A stretch of DNA of 64,000 bases, taken from Artocarpus heterophyllus (lineage: Eukaryota > Streptophyta > Magnoliopsida > Rosales > Moraceae). A program made the position numbers and the translations under genes. Shown in pieces: positions 1 to 11,702 of the stretch (its first letter is position 1; every line of letters starts with the position of its first letter). The stretch spans positions 12,082,218 to 12,146,217 of the forward strand of contig CM046327.1 of NCBI GenBank assembly GCA_025403435.1, written 5' to 3'. The notes under the pieces were generated by a model. It ran no database searches and had not been told where the DNA came from. It saw only the letters and a list, made by a program, of their open reading frames with translations.

Positions 1-960
1 ATTAAATCCAAACTACAACAATAAAATCCAAGATAAGAGTTAAACAAACCAAAACATTATGACATATCAAAAGATCTGTCAAAAGATAAAACCTTGCTGG
101 GTTGTAGTATAGTCGTTATTGAGTAAGTGGTGAATAAGGACGTTTTCGTAGAAGCATTGGGTCAAACTAATTAGTTATCAAATTTAAAAACATAAAATAA
201 ACTAAACACAAAGAGCAAGGGGTTTAGATTTATATCGAAATTAATAATTTAAAATAAATAAATAAAATATTGTAAAACAATTATAATAAAAATTGGTTAT
301 AGGATTATTTACTACGACTAACATTAATTAGACAGATAATTATAGAGTTTATTTCCAAATTTTCCATTTCCAAATTATAGTAGGGCACTGCTAGCATGCG
401 CACAGGTAGCCAGCATGCGCACCGATAGCCAGCAGGTGCGCTATCGTGCAACAGCTTTGCTTTAGGATGGGCGTGCACTGGGCATGCTAGATGTGTTTGG
501 CAAGCCTGCTGGGGGAGCTGGGAGTGCAGGCTATGCAACCACGCGCTGTACTAGGCTAGGGGGCTTGCTGTGGGGCTGTTGGGTGCCGAGGCAGGCTGTA
601 GCAACCTTGGCATGCTTAGCTCGGCCTTTTTCACTGTTTTCATTGTTTTTGGACCGTTTTTCGTTCGATTCTTGATCCGTTGAACTCCAAATTGAATGCT
701 TGACATTTTAAATTCTAAAATCTTCATTTTCATCATCTTTTAATTATTTGATATTAAAACACCTGAAAACATAAGAATTACTCAAAAACTTACGTAATAA
801 ATGCAAAGAAATATGATACAAAATTCTGACAAAAAGCGTGCTTATCACATTAAAACACCACAAACACCCTTTCAAGTTTTCATATGTATAATATAACTAC
901 ATGCGTGTTAAAACAAAAAGTAGGATCGAAGCCTAAAAAGGGGCTGTTCTTTACCCCTAC
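1..960. mobile_element. Probable LTR-retrotransposon debris (GC-rich core)
   Basis: This AT-rich stretch is interrupted by a GC-rich core at about 385-640. The core is built from short imperfect repeats of the kind agccagcatgcgcac and ggcatgct. It is followed by a T-rich segment (tttttcgttcgattcttg). This composition is what I associate with LTR or leader debris of plant retrotransposons. No LTR boundary, primer site or coding domain is visible. The short ORFs here look random. Confidence 0.3.
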
Positions 961-1490
961 CTCGACCATGACTTGGGGCTAATATTTTTTTTAAGAAGAA
1001 ACGTGAAATTTCCGCCCAAAAAAAAAGGAATTATAAATATGACTGACTTTGAATGCAATGAAATAAGTTGAGGGCAAAAATCTATTAAACATTTGGAAAA
1101 GAAAATAGATTATTTATGCTAGTGATGTGAAGAGCATCTCTTTAAATTTCCAAAAGTGAAAAAAAAACCTTTTAATCTTAAGTTCACTATACCCATTAAT
1201 ATTTTTTTTTTGAATAAGTTTTTTTATTTTTCTATTTTAGTATTTACAAGATAGTTTTTTGAAGGAATATTTATATATATGATATTTGATGTCACACATG
1301 GTTCCTAGTCCTCGGCAAAAGTTTCCAAAATGGAAAATTGAATTTTCGGTGTTTGGCGTGTATTCTCCTTTTTTTATGTTTGGCTCTGTGTTAGTGTATC
1401 TCTACGGGCTACGAATCCATAGCCTCTCTTTCTCTCACGTATACCCTGAAAACAAAACACATGCTCATTTTCCTACCTAAAGCTTCTCTC
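961..1490. other. AT-rich upstream region of the cyclin gene
   Basis: This is AT-rich DNA with homopolymer runs. I see no gene, and the ORF-like stretch at 1286-1480 has no recognisable product. It lies just upstream of the putative cyclin promoter. Confidence 0.4.
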
Positions 1491-1495
1491 TTGGC

Positions 1496-1585
1496 TATAT
1501 AATCTTTCCCCAAACCCTTCCCTCTCCTGATCCCTTTATATTTCTCTGTATAAACTTTCTCTCTCTCGCTCTCTCTCTCTCTTTC
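1496..1585 (+). promoter_or_regulatory. Putative core promoter and CT-rich leader of the cyclin gene
   Basis: A TATA-like word, tatataa, lies at 1496-1502, and a second candidate, gtataaac, at 1548-1555. The second is followed by a (CT)n-rich tract at about 1556-1583, a common feature of plant 5' leaders. The ATG follows at 1744. Which TATA is used cannot be decided from sequence alone. Confidence 0.45.
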
Positions 1586-1743
1586 GACTATCATCAATCA
1601 CATTTATATCCCTTTTCTGGGTTTTGTTGTCAAAGGATAATGCTAGTCGGCCAAAGCCGAATTCTTCGATATAAATAAAAACCCATTACATAAAAAGGCC
1701 TTACTTTGATGAGATATATCTGGGTTTTAGAAGAGGTACTTCA

Positions 1744-3849
1744 ATGGCGGACAGTTTTGATTGTGTGAACTCAAACCTTCTTCTATGTGAAGAGAACACC
1801 AATACTTGCTTTGATGATCTTGGCTGTAACGTTGCCACCGATGAGTTGGGTCTGTTGTTACCATCATCATCATCATCGCCATCATTATCACTATCATCCC
1901 CTTTAGAGTTCCAACAAAGGAACAAGCATAAAACCCATGATTATAGATCCGATTCCTTGGCGAGTTTGCCATTGCAGAGTGAGGAGAGAGTCCGTACGAT
2001 GATTGATAGAGAGAGTGAGCATTTGCCCAGAGACGATTATCTTCATAGACTGAGAAATGGGGACTTGGACTTGAGCGTTAGGAGAGAAGCTCTTGATTGG
2101 ATTTGGAAGGTTTGTTTCTTTCAATCTTACTTCTTTTCTCTCAAGTGGGATTCTTTTGTTTCGCTTGTTGCTTCAACTATTTTGACAATCCAATTTTGCA
2201 TTTCTGATGCAATTCAGGTTTCTTCAGCTTTTTTTTTTTTTAAATATCCGAATTCTCAAATCGATTTTCTTCAGTGCGTTCTGCTTAGAAATGTTTAATT
2301 TGTTGGTAGAAAATCCCTAATCGTATTGCGTATCAATCAAAGCTAGTCTTTTAAATGTTGAATTGGTTCATTCCTTCAACAGGCTCATTCTCATTACAGT
2401 TTTGGACCCATGTGTATCTGTCTAGCTACAAACTACTTGGACCGCTTCCTTTCTGTCTATGAATTGCCTGTGAGTTCACAATTTCCAAGCATAAATTTTA
2501 TTCTCCAATGTCATTGGATTTCTGGGTTTTAGTTCATTTCTCTTTTGGTTGTTTCATTCTTTCATTGGTACTTGGTGATTCAGAGAGGTAAAGCTTGGAC
2601 CGTGCAGTTGTTGGCTGTAGCATGTTTATCACTAGCAGCTATAATGGATGAAACTAAAGTGCCTCAATCTGTAGATTTACAGGTATCAGAAATCTCAAAA
2701 TTTTAATTTTACATTCTGTGGAAATTGTCAAATCAAAATGCGAAATTGTCTTTATTTGGTTTCTGTTTCTGATATGTGGTGTTATGTTACGAATTGGTAG
2801 GTTGGAGATCCCAAGTTTTGGTTTGAAGCTAAAACCATACAAAGAATGGAGCTGTTGGTGTTGAGCACACTGAAGTGGAGAATGCAGGCATTTACTCCTT
2901 GCTCATTCATTGACCACTTCTTCAGCAAGATCATCAATGATGATCGGCTTCTTCCGTCAATGTCGTCCATATGCCGATCAACACAACTCATATTGGGCAC
3001 AATCAGAGGTTTTTTTTTTCCTTTTGACTGTCTTTTCCTTTCCTGTTGTCTTTAATCTGTTACGTGTTTTTTGTTTTGTTTTGTTTTTGGTTGTGTTATT
3101 TCTTTAGGATTAATGGAGTTTTTCATAACAGTGCTTTGGTGGGAATTCAATGCAGGAATTGACTTCTTGGAATTCAGATCTTCTGAGATCGCTGCTGCGG
3201 TGGCAATTTTTGTTTCAGGAGAAATAAAAGCAGTAGTGGACACAGATAGGGCCATTTCTTCTTTCATACATGTAGAAAAGGTAAAAATAATAATAATAAT
3301 AATAAATAAAAAATAAAATTGTGGCCCCCCAGGGAGGGTTAAAAAAAATTAAAAAAAAAATTCATGGGTTGATTCAAGTACTTCTATAGGTTACTTCTAT
3401 GGTACGTTGAAAACACTCACTATAGTAGATGCCTTTGATGAATCAAATCTTGCCATACAGTTCAAAGACATTCTGTACCAGTAGTAAGTATGTATATAAC
3501 GAATTCTATGGTGCACTATTAGGTCATTTGACCCAACTGTACGACGTTTATGAAGCGAGTATAACGGTGTTGTTGAAGGAAGCCTCTTGTTGTGTCCAAC
3601 CCATACAACATTCATTGTCTGATTTAAATGTTACAAACACGATTAAACTTATGAGGCCTTACAATATGGTGCCTCCACTATAGCATCCTTTTAAGTATAT
3701 ATTTTAAGATATAGTGAAATTTTGATGTTATACCAGCTTTTTTCTTTTTCTTAATGAGTTGGTAAAGAATTTGTTTTCTTCTGTTGGTGGGTTATATTTT
3801 GCAGGGGAGAGTTTTGAAGTGTCTTGAACTGATCAAGATTTGTCATTGA
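1744..3849 (+). CDS. CYCD2;1: D-type cyclin, CYCD2 clade, with defective 3' end
   Basis: Six GT-AG exons: 1744-2109, 2383-2469, 2584-2682, 2801-3008, 3156-3280 and 3805-3849. They encode about 309 codons. D-type cyclins bind CDKA and phosphorylate retinoblastoma-related protein at the G1/S transition in the nucleus. Visible features are an LxCxE-type Rb-binding motif (LLCEE, residues 13-17), a Ser-rich stretch, the [15 protein letters not shown] start of the cyclin box, [21 protein letters not shown] and GIDFLEFR in the C-terminal cyclin fold. Two oddities: the conserved Lys of the LAAKMEET segment is Ile here (codon 2641-2643), and the last exon loses frame near 3837 and stops at 3847-3849, so the usual tail is not translated. 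Both cyclin folds are otherwise complete. Assignment to CYCD2 rather than CYCD4 rests on the C-terminal tail and on the neighbouring PFK5. It may be a decaying allele, a hypomorph or an assembly error. Confidence 0.88.
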
Positions 3850-4082
3850 TCAGTAGGTGCACCACTAGTTGGGGAGGGGGTTCAGGTTCAGGCACAGGCA
3901 TAGGGATAGGCTCAGCCCCATCATCATCGTCTGTGCCGCAGAGCCCAATTGGGGTGTAAGATGTCGCAGCATGCTTGAGCTATAAAAGTGATGAATTGAC
4001 AGCTGGGTCATGTGCAAACTCTTCTTCAATTTCACACACTAGTCCAGACAACAAAAAGAGGAAACCAGATGGGATTATCTGA
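3837..4082 (+). pseudogene. Untranslated remnant of the cyclin C-terminal tail
   Basis: In the frame that starts at 3837, the last exon reads DLSLIS, then a Gly/Ser-rich linker, SSSSVPQSPIGV, a TAA at 3957-3959, then DVAACLSYKSDE and a basic end with SPDNKRRKPDG, and a TGA at 4080-4082. This matches the usual CYCD2-type tail. It is cut off from the upstream frame by what looks like loss of one G (AAG-GAT has become AAGAT at 3835-3839) and again by the in-frame TAA at a position usually occupied by Leu. Two independent lesions in 120 bp argue against a single base-calling error. Confidence 0.85.
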
Positions 4083-5333
4083 GGAGGGTTTGGGGGGCAC
4101 CTCAAGTCATGAGATGTGAATTTTTGTCCTTTACACTTGAGAGTCCCAAGCAGTTTGGTTAAATGGGATTTTTGGTGTGTTTTATTTTATTTTATTTTTT
4201 TTGGTGAGGGGATTCTAATTTAGAGAGTACTTGGAAAAAGAAATGGAGAGAGAGATAATGGGAGCGAATAAGAATCCTTTTTTTTTTTTTTTGACAAAAG
4301 AAAATAAATGTGTTGGAAGCAACATCAAGGGAGCTTCTCATGCTTGAAGCATGAAATGGAAAATTTCCCAGCCACTTGACATAAGTGGAGGGATATTGGA
4401 AAGGAGTAATTAAATTGGTGAGATTGGTATGTACCATTTGGTGGTAAAAGTAGAGAAAATATGAGATAAATGTAACTTTTTTGGTGTCTGGAGAAACACA
4501 GCCTTTTTGCTGCAGCTTCCATTTCAACGTGAGAAAAAACTTGAAAGCAAAAACCATTATATACGGACGAAAATCTTCTCAAAATTTTGTTTTTTGCATT
4601 CTTTTTTTCAGATCAATACAAATAATTATTTGGTTTTGACAGTTGATGTGCTTGATTTAGAAATGTCAAGATAACTTGGAGTTATTCTTTTGTGTCTTTA
4701 GCAAGAAACGACGCAGTTAAACTATATTATTATTATATTAGTAGCTGATTATCATTGAGTCTTGGGCACTTAAACGTCATTATCGTGCTTAATCTGGTCG
4801 GGCTGCCGTGTGCGGTTGGTAGTAGTTTTGGTCTAATGGTTTTGGGATTGGACACGGCCATAGTGGGGCCCACTGGCCCTTAAAGCAGGCCCACAATGAC
4901 CTTTGGACTCGGTTCTGACTATGATGACTACTGATGGTAGAAATTGGAAAGGAACAATTCCGAGGCGCGAGAAACTTTGGAAATGAATACTCGCCAGAAA
5001 GAAACCAAGATCAAATAGAAACAAAAAGAGTCAATCATATATATCATTTTGTTGGAATTGTTTAATCATTTATAAGATTTTTTAGGTTAATTTTAAACTT
5101 GACCCCTTGAAGAATAGGTGCTCCCTCAATTTACCCCCATTCCTTAAAATGACATAAAATCAGCCCCTAAACTTATGGTGAAGTTGTAACGTTGGTATAT
5201 CCGTCAATGAAGAGTGTTTGAGAACCAAGTTCCAATAAAGTTTCATCTGCTCTAGTGTAAAGCTCTCGTGTGTTACAATTTAAAGCAAAAATATGCTACT
5301 ATGTAAAGTTCTCATATGCTACAATGCTTAAGA
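4083..5333. other. Cyclin 3' flank and intergenic DNA
   Basis: This region presumably holds the cyclin 3' UTR up to roughly 4200-4600, followed by AT-rich intergenic DNA. A GC-richer patch at about 4790-4930 has no coding signature. I see no gene here. Confidence 0.4.
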
Positions 5334-5728
5334 GTTCGTTTAGTATGCGGGTTCGAAATGATGTGGTTTAAAAATTTATGGTTTGAATTATAGGTTTTAA
5401 AAGTTTTAGTTTAAACAGTGGCTTGGAATTGACATTTGAAATATAAAGGTTTAAAACAAGAATGAAACATCATATCAAGTTTAAAACAAGAATTGATGTT
5501 TGAAAAACTATGGCTTATAAAAGAAAAACAAGAATGAGAATGATTTTTACTATAGAAAATGATTCAACCCATGTGAACTTGAGAGGGGAAGAAAGTTTGA
5601 ATTTTGGTAGTTTTGACTAGTTTAAAACTACCTCTATGATTTGAATTGGCCTTAGTGATCACCCTACCAATGCCAGTTTAAACCATCTTCATGGTTTGAA
5701 CTACTCTGAACCCATGTACCAAACGCTA
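5334..5728. mobile_element. MITE-like element with about 21-bp inverted ends
   Basis: The left end, gttcgtttagtatgcgggttc, matches the reverse complement of the right end (5708-5728), tagcgtttggtacatgggttc, with a few differences. The body is about 395 bp, rich in gtttaaa/tttgaa words, and noncoding. A related end sequence occurs at 24991, so this is a repeat family. I did not find a convincing target duplication. Confidence 0.5.
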
Positions 5729-6440
5729 TGTAAGTTCCAACTTGATTCTCAAACACATACAAAATATCAAGTTTTTAATGGTTTAAATTGCTTGGATGTT
5801 GAAAGATTAGTTGGTAAAAATGCAACAAAAATGGGAGGACAATAGAGATGTAGGATTGCGAGCAAATAAGGAGGTGGTACTTAGGGTTAGTACGAGTAAG
5901 AAATTACAATTTTTTTTAAAAACTCTAAAGCCTATTTTGTTCTAATTTACTTTACTTATCAAGTAGTGTTATGCAACATACACACTTGCTTCTCATGCTA
6001 AGCAGCTAAACCATTCTAAGATATTCGCCACACATTACTTCCCCATCGGTCTCTAACAGAACATCCAAAAATTTCATGATCGAGAGTTGTTACCACAGCC
6101 ACTCTTAAGTGTGGTGTGTACCTTCCATTTCATCTCTATATAAAGAAGACCTTGAATTTGTTACAGATTGTTACTCGTCATCCCTATCCTAATGGATGGT
6201 AAACCATTTTCACCATTACCTCAATGTCTATATTGTTAAAGGTGCATCTTCGAGCTAGTTGAGCAAAAAAGAATTCTTGTAGATGTACATGTTGAAGTTA
6301 ATGCCCAACAAGATAGCGATTGTTCTATTCTTGAACTTACTCAAGAGTGAGTAGATTAAGGCTTTTATTTTCTTTGAAGGAGATTATGACAAGCACTTGA
6401 CTGCAGGGAATAACTATAGGAATAGGATGCTTGCATTATT
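5729..6440. other. Intergenic, nothing recognised
   Basis: AT-rich sequence without a recognisable gene or repeat boundary. Confidence 0.4.
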
Positions 6441-6444
6441 AAGC

Positions 6445-7960
6445 CTAATTTGCTAAAATAGAAGGAGCTACAAAAAACAAAATAGAATTTGTTCCAACAA
6501 ACTCTAAGCAAGAATGAAAAACATGGGAGGCAAAGGAATGAGCAACCCCATTACCCTCTCTAGGTACAAAAAAACATTTCCAAATGGGACAATCAGATAG
6601 AAGACCTAAGATATCATTGATTAATACTCCTTCAGCTGCAAGCTTGGATTCATCATTAGAAGCTTGGACCACTCTATGAGCATCAATCTCAATCGCGTGA
6701 ACTGCCACAACAATTTGTTTAGCCAAAAGTAATCCTTCTCGTAATGCCATGCATTCTGCCACACACTGAGAAGTTTTCCGTCATCTTTTCGACAAGCTGA
6801 ACCTTTGTAGTCCTGGATAACAGCCCCAACTCCAAAATCATTCACCCCTGAGTGGATTAAGGCCTCCAAACCACATCTGATGCTGCAATGGAGTTAGCCG
6901 CCCAACGTATTTGATAATCATCAATCGTATGTCCTGCCATTACTAGCAACTCTTCGGTTGTACGAATTTGTCCTCCATGAGCCAAAGCATTCCTAGAAGT
7001 TCAAAAGCCTATACAATTTCATAAAAAATTTCTAAAGAGTTTGCATCATTTGATTGAGCCCACTTTACACAGAGTCCTTCAAAATTCACTCCCTTCAACT
7101 TTCCCAGTTTGAGGCCAAAGACTACTACCTTCCCATATGCAATGCCTATTTGCATTCTCACAGGGCATGTCAACTAGATTCATCCATTTCCAAGCACCGC
7201 CTAAAGCCCTGTATTTAATCCTCTTCTCTCAAGCACTCCATTACAAGGCAAGATGTCATTCACTTTACGCCTCATGAAATTCTTCACCTCGTTGGGAATC
7301 ATCAAACTCCATAATCTAGCCCACCATTTTCTTTCTCCATGATCACCCCAGCTTCCTTCATTCACTCTAATATTCATGGCAAGTTTATACCCCGAATGGA
7401 CTGACTATACTCCTTTGGAGTCATAGTCTCACACTAACCAATCTTGACAAAAGCTTTTAGACACTAGAATAGTGAAAAAAACAACTCTTGATTAACCGAT
7501 AGAAAAGTGTGTTGTATTAAAGTTTTGTTTCAAAATTAGATTGTTCACCAGCCAATCTGAATTCCCCTCTGTGCTAGGAGTAACGGAAAAAAAGTACTTG
7601 GCTGAGGCATCCATGGATCCCGAAAAATTCTAATATTTGGTCCCAACATCACTCGCCATCTCACACACGTCTTTAGAAGCTCGCGAGCCTAAATCAAACT
7701 CCTCCATGTAAAGGAGATATCGAGCAAAGAAGTCGTGGGAAAATACTTCGCCTTATATTTTCTAGTGACCAATGAATTCGGGTTTTGAATGATCCTCCAA
7801 CATTGCTTAAAAAAAAAGAGCTTGGTTAAAAGCAGCCATATCACGAAAACCCATTCCTCCCTCGACTTCGGACAACACAACTTTTCCCATATCTAATGAA
7901 GATTCTTCTCCAAAAAATGACTTTCAGAATTCTCTTTGCGCACTTGCTAAACCTTGTGAT
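6445..7960 (-). mobile_element. LINE (non-LTR) 3' fragment: RT-associated zinc region and RNase H-like domain
   Basis: Read on the minus strand, 7960-7690 gives the GGMGFRD-like and KQCWRIIQNPNSLV/KYKAKYFP region that ends plant L1-type reverse transcriptases, in two frames with a shift near the A-run at 7810. Further along, 6869-6445 gives an RNase H-like module (GVGAVIQDYKG, AECMALREGLLLAKQ, FVPREGNGVAHSFA) of the kind carried by plant non-LTR elements. The reverse-transcriptase catalytic region itself is missing, and several stops and shifts interrupt the reading. It is therefore a dead 5'-truncated copy. No poly-A tail or target duplication was identified. Confidence 0.75.
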
Positions 7961-9140
7961 AAGATAATTCTTAATGTATTTTAGCCGAGAAAAATTCTCA
8001 TGTTTATGTATTTCATTTTTGGTGAGTTGTGAGAGATAAGAAAACAATTTTTGAACTCTCATTGATCCTTTGAGTTGGTTAAAATCACTATTTGGGACAT
8101 CATTACATGGTTTGTGGTATGTTCATTTATTTGCTTGAGCGATGATTTTTGGTTAAATAGGAATAATCTTTTATAGTAAAGCCTTGTGTTCTAAATTCAA
8201 GAAAAAACAAAAAATTTACAATTGAAAAAAAAAAAAAGGAGCAAGAACAACACTTCACAAAGCTTATGTGTTTGGTTGTAATCATATCAGTTGCCTCGTC
8301 GTAGCTAATCAAAAGAACGCCTCTCTACATCGACTTAATTAATTGCATATTCTCTTTCCAAAGAAAAAAAGCGAGTCTATTTACATTTATTTGTATTTTA
8401 AGGTTTGTTGTTTGTTTATGATTTTTTGTTTCACCTTAATGAAATCCCAAATTAGGTTGATAGTAAGAATTGTGGAATGTTCCAAGTAGTTGATTTGCCT
8501 ATCATTTGATCAATGTTTGTTTATTATTTTGTCCTAAAAATTGCCTTCTCTTACTTAAGCATTAACTGTTTTATTTCCAACTCCATAGGAGAAACTCTAG
8601 CACTAAAATATTTCCGATAGTTGAGAGATTAATGGAGTTGAGGCTTTAATTAGGTGAATTTTTCAATGCCATTTGTGTTATAGACTGTGGTTAGAAGGTT
8701 ATAATTTGGAGCAGACACAACTCTAGAGTTATGACTGAAGTAGTTTCAATAACATTTTTTGATTTCTTAATGATGTTTTGTTTGAAGTGCTTAGCTAGTC
8801 TTGATTTGGATTTTTAGCATGACATGATCCTTCTTCTACTTGAATTGCTAAAGACGAGCAATAAGCTGGTTAGGGGTTGTGATGAGCATATAAAATTATA
8901 CATGTATTACTGCTAATTATTTGATAAATGCTAAATTATTTGAGTTTTAATTAAACATGTTTATAATTTTAATTCAAATATTTTAAATTGAATTGTATTA
9001 GTTTTATCTTATTTATTTTGCTAGAATTGGAAACAGTATAAAAAGTTATATATGTGGGCAGTAAATAAAAAGAAATCAGATTAAATTCCTTGCCAAGCAA
9101 CCAAGCCAATTGAGCCGTAGAGCCATAGAGCCGCCAAGCC
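7961..9140. other. Intergenic AT-rich DNA
   Basis: AT-rich sequence with short ORFs that resemble no known protein. No repeat boundary was recognised. Confidence 0.4.
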
Positions 9141-9545
9141 ACTACCTGCAAAGACCATTTCCCGCTTCCATTCATCGACCAAACCCTAAAACGTGTGGCT
9201 GGTCATCCTTTCTATTGCTTTCTCAATGGTTGTTCCAGTTACTAGCAATAGAGATTGCATTGACGAATCAAAAGAAGACCATATTCACCTTTTGGTACTT
9301 TTGCCTTCCAGTGTATGTCATTTGGGCTGTGTAATGCGTCGACAACCTTCTGAAGGTGCATGATGAGCATATTCAACGACATGGTCTAGAAATGTATGGA
9401 AGTGTTTATGGATGATTTGGCTTTCTTCGGCGACTCCTTCGACGCATGTTTGTGCAATCTTGAAGTTGTTTTGGGACGATGCCAAGAAAAAGGTCTCCTA
9501 TTGAAGTGGGAGAAGTGTCATTTTATAGTGCCATTTGGCATAGTC
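9141..9545 (+). mobile_element. Ty3/gypsy (Athila-like) reverse-transcriptase fragment
   Basis: A single frame, with codons starting at positions divisible by three, gives consecutive RT signatures: DHFPLPFIDQTLKRVAGH, YCFLNG, SPFGTFAF..MSFGLCNA, MMSIFNDMV, the catalytic FMDDLAFFG (normally a Y/F-x-D-D box), and LKWEKCHF. Five in-frame stop codons interrupt it, but there is no frameshift across about 390 bp. That suggests decay by point mutation only. No LTRs, protease or integrase are associated with it. Confidence 0.8.
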
Positions 9546-10082
9546 TTGATTGAAGTGCTCAAGATAAACGTCAGCTCTTGGTCGATGCATGTAATGTTGA
9601 TTGTGATGATCCATAACTTTTCAGATACTGCCCCGAACATATCATGAGACATTGCATTCTAGATGATAAAATTACTAGTGTTATGGACTTCTGTCACAAT
9701 GATGCATGTGGTCGTCATTTCCTTATGAAAAAAGCTGCCACAAAAATCTTACAAAGGGCATTCTTTTGATTAGTGGCTATGTGGTACCTGATATGATTAC
9801 AACCAAATTACGTAAACTTTGGTGTTTTATTCTAAACAAGAAATCTGAACTGATTGGTGTTAGGTTGAATATTAAAAACTATAGTTTGAACTGATTAGGT
9901 ATTTGGATAAGAATGTTTGAACTATAAAATCAATAATTTAAAATAATTAAAAAACTTTAAAATGGAAAATTCATAAAATGAAAGTGAAATTAGTCTAATT
10001 AATTTAAAAATGCAATTAGTGCGGCATATATATATATTATAAAATATATACTTATGTAATGAAGATATAACACTAATAAAGG
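9546..10082. other. Intergenic, nothing recognised
   Basis: AT-rich, possibly further decayed retroelement sequence after the RT fragment. No domain can be read. Confidence 0.35.
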
Positions 10083-10125
10083 AATAATAATAATAATAAT
10101 AATAATGATAATAATAATAATAATA
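10083..10125. repeat. (ATA)n microsatellite
   Basis: A run of ata/taa trinucleotides with one interruption. Confidence 0.85.
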
Positions 10126-10227
10126 GTTGTTGTTGTAGTACTAAAATACATCAGTCTTAAACCAGTGACATTAGTCTTGAAACAGACAATAAGTACAAAT
10201 AAAAATAATAATAACATTATTCAATTA

Positions 10228-10425
10228 AAACAAAGGCTGTTGTTGGAAAATTATCCACATTTGTTCCATGACATTCCTAGAATTAGCCATCTCCGAGCGG
10301 CTAACTCTATTCTAACGCGTTCACGTACCATCAAGGATGTTAACATCATCATCTCAGATAGATTCCTCAATCACATCACCGCGCATGCCACGGCCATGGG
10401 GATTAGGAGTTTTTCTATCGAGTAA
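10228..10425 (+). other. Unrecognised ORF segment
   Basis: An open frame ends in TAA at 10423-10425. Its last 60 or so codons have non-repetitive, protein-like composition (ENYPHLFHDIPRISHLRAAN, then TRSRTIKDVNIIISDRF), unlike the AT-rich low-complexity codons before it. I do not recognise the family. It could be an exon or gene fragment carried by a repeat. No splice context was established. Confidence 0.25.
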
Positions 10426-10492
10426 TTATTAATGTGCTTTAATATTAAAAACCTCGCCGCAAAGTGCCCAACAAGCAAAGCATATTGACTTA

Positions 10493-10641
10493 TATATTTG
10501 GTAGTGTTTTTAAAATACGTAAAAAATAGTTTTATTTTTAAAAAGTAAAAATTTTAAGAAATTATATTGAAAATATTTTTAATTTTAAAAAAAAAAAACG
10601 TACAAAAATATTTTTAAAACTTCTAAAATAATACCAAATAT
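10493..10641. mobile_element. Short MITE-like inverted repeat
   Basis: The ends atatttggtagtgttttta and, reversed, atatttggtattattttag pair with each other around an AT-rich core of about 110 bp. This is consistent with a small non-autonomous DNA element. Confidence 0.4.
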
Positions 10642-10779
10642 GGTCTAAGTAACCAAAATAAAAATAAAACAATGAAAACATGCAACGCAAAGGCTGAGAA
10701 ATCATACCATCACCATTTCATATTTGAAACGTTATAAAATGTAATGGCATTGAGCTACCAAGGCAAACTTCAACTAGAT

Positions 10780-10870
10780 GTAAACAGTGTAAAAACGACA
10801 ACAAACACACCAAGGGGAGACGTGAAAAACGACAACAAGCACATAGGGGGAGATTCAAAAACTGCATTAC
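10780..10870 (+). repeat. Outlying copies of a roughly 36-40 bp minisatellite unit
   Basis: Two copies of the word aaaacgacaacaa(g/a)cacac followed by a purine-rich ggggaga segment match the larger array at 11463-11702. Confidence 0.5.
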
Positions 10871-11462
10871 ATTTAGGAGTAAAACCGACAACTACAAGAG
10901 CTAAAAAGCAAAGCATACAACAAATATGTGTAGGCATAAAGAAGTAGATTTCATCATGATCGAAGTCAAAATCTCATATCAACATGTAGAATCAGTTACA
11001 AAATAAAATTTAACTCTCCAAAAAAGAATAGAGCAGAACAAATTAGAAATGTATTACAGAGTACTAGAGATCAAGCTATAAGTAATAATTTGTCGAATAT
11101 AGCAATGCTTGGATGAAATATAATAGAGAAACAACTTGTAGAATAATAATAATGTATACAAGTATACAAAAAGAAAAAGAAATAAATTACTACATGATCG
11201 TGAAGTATGTATAAAACACAAGCGCAAACACAAACATAAATATGAGTTTGACAACTTAATTGAATTCTCCCATTTCCAATTTAAGCTTCTTTTTTTTTTT
11301 TTAAATATGAAAAATACTTGATATCCGAGGCATATGAACATGGAGATGGAAGAATGTGTTGGATTAATATGCTGACATCTGATTTTGATTAGATTATTTA
11401 ATAAATATGCTGGATTAATGCAAATAACTGTTAGAAGCTATAGCAATTTGGTAGAACATTTT

Positions 11463-11702
11463 TAAAGTGTCAGAACAACAACAAGCATAGAGGGCAATGC
11501 GTGGAAATGGCAGCAAGCATATGGAAAGTAGGACAACATCAAGCTCACAAAGATGGTTGCGAAACGACAAAAAGTACACAGAGCGGATATTGAAAACGAC
11601 AACAAGCTTATGGAGGGGAGAGTGTCAAAATAACAAGAAGCACACAGAGAAGAGATTGAAAACGACAGCAAGCACACAAAGGGAGAGCGTGGAAACGACA
11701 TC
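11463..11702 (+). repeat. Degenerate minisatellite, about 36-40 bp units (left part)
   Basis: Repeated units contain acgacaacaagcacac then agaggggagagtgtgga, with substitutions and small indels, over about six copies. The array is interrupted at 11703 by a mobile element and resumes at 12427. The ORF across it reflects repeat periodicity, not a protein. Confidence 0.65.

Noticed and set aside
1744..2298. 184-codon ORF as a complete gene
   Set aside because: After 2109 it runs into an intron with a GT donor. The real coding sequence continues in exon 2 at 2383.
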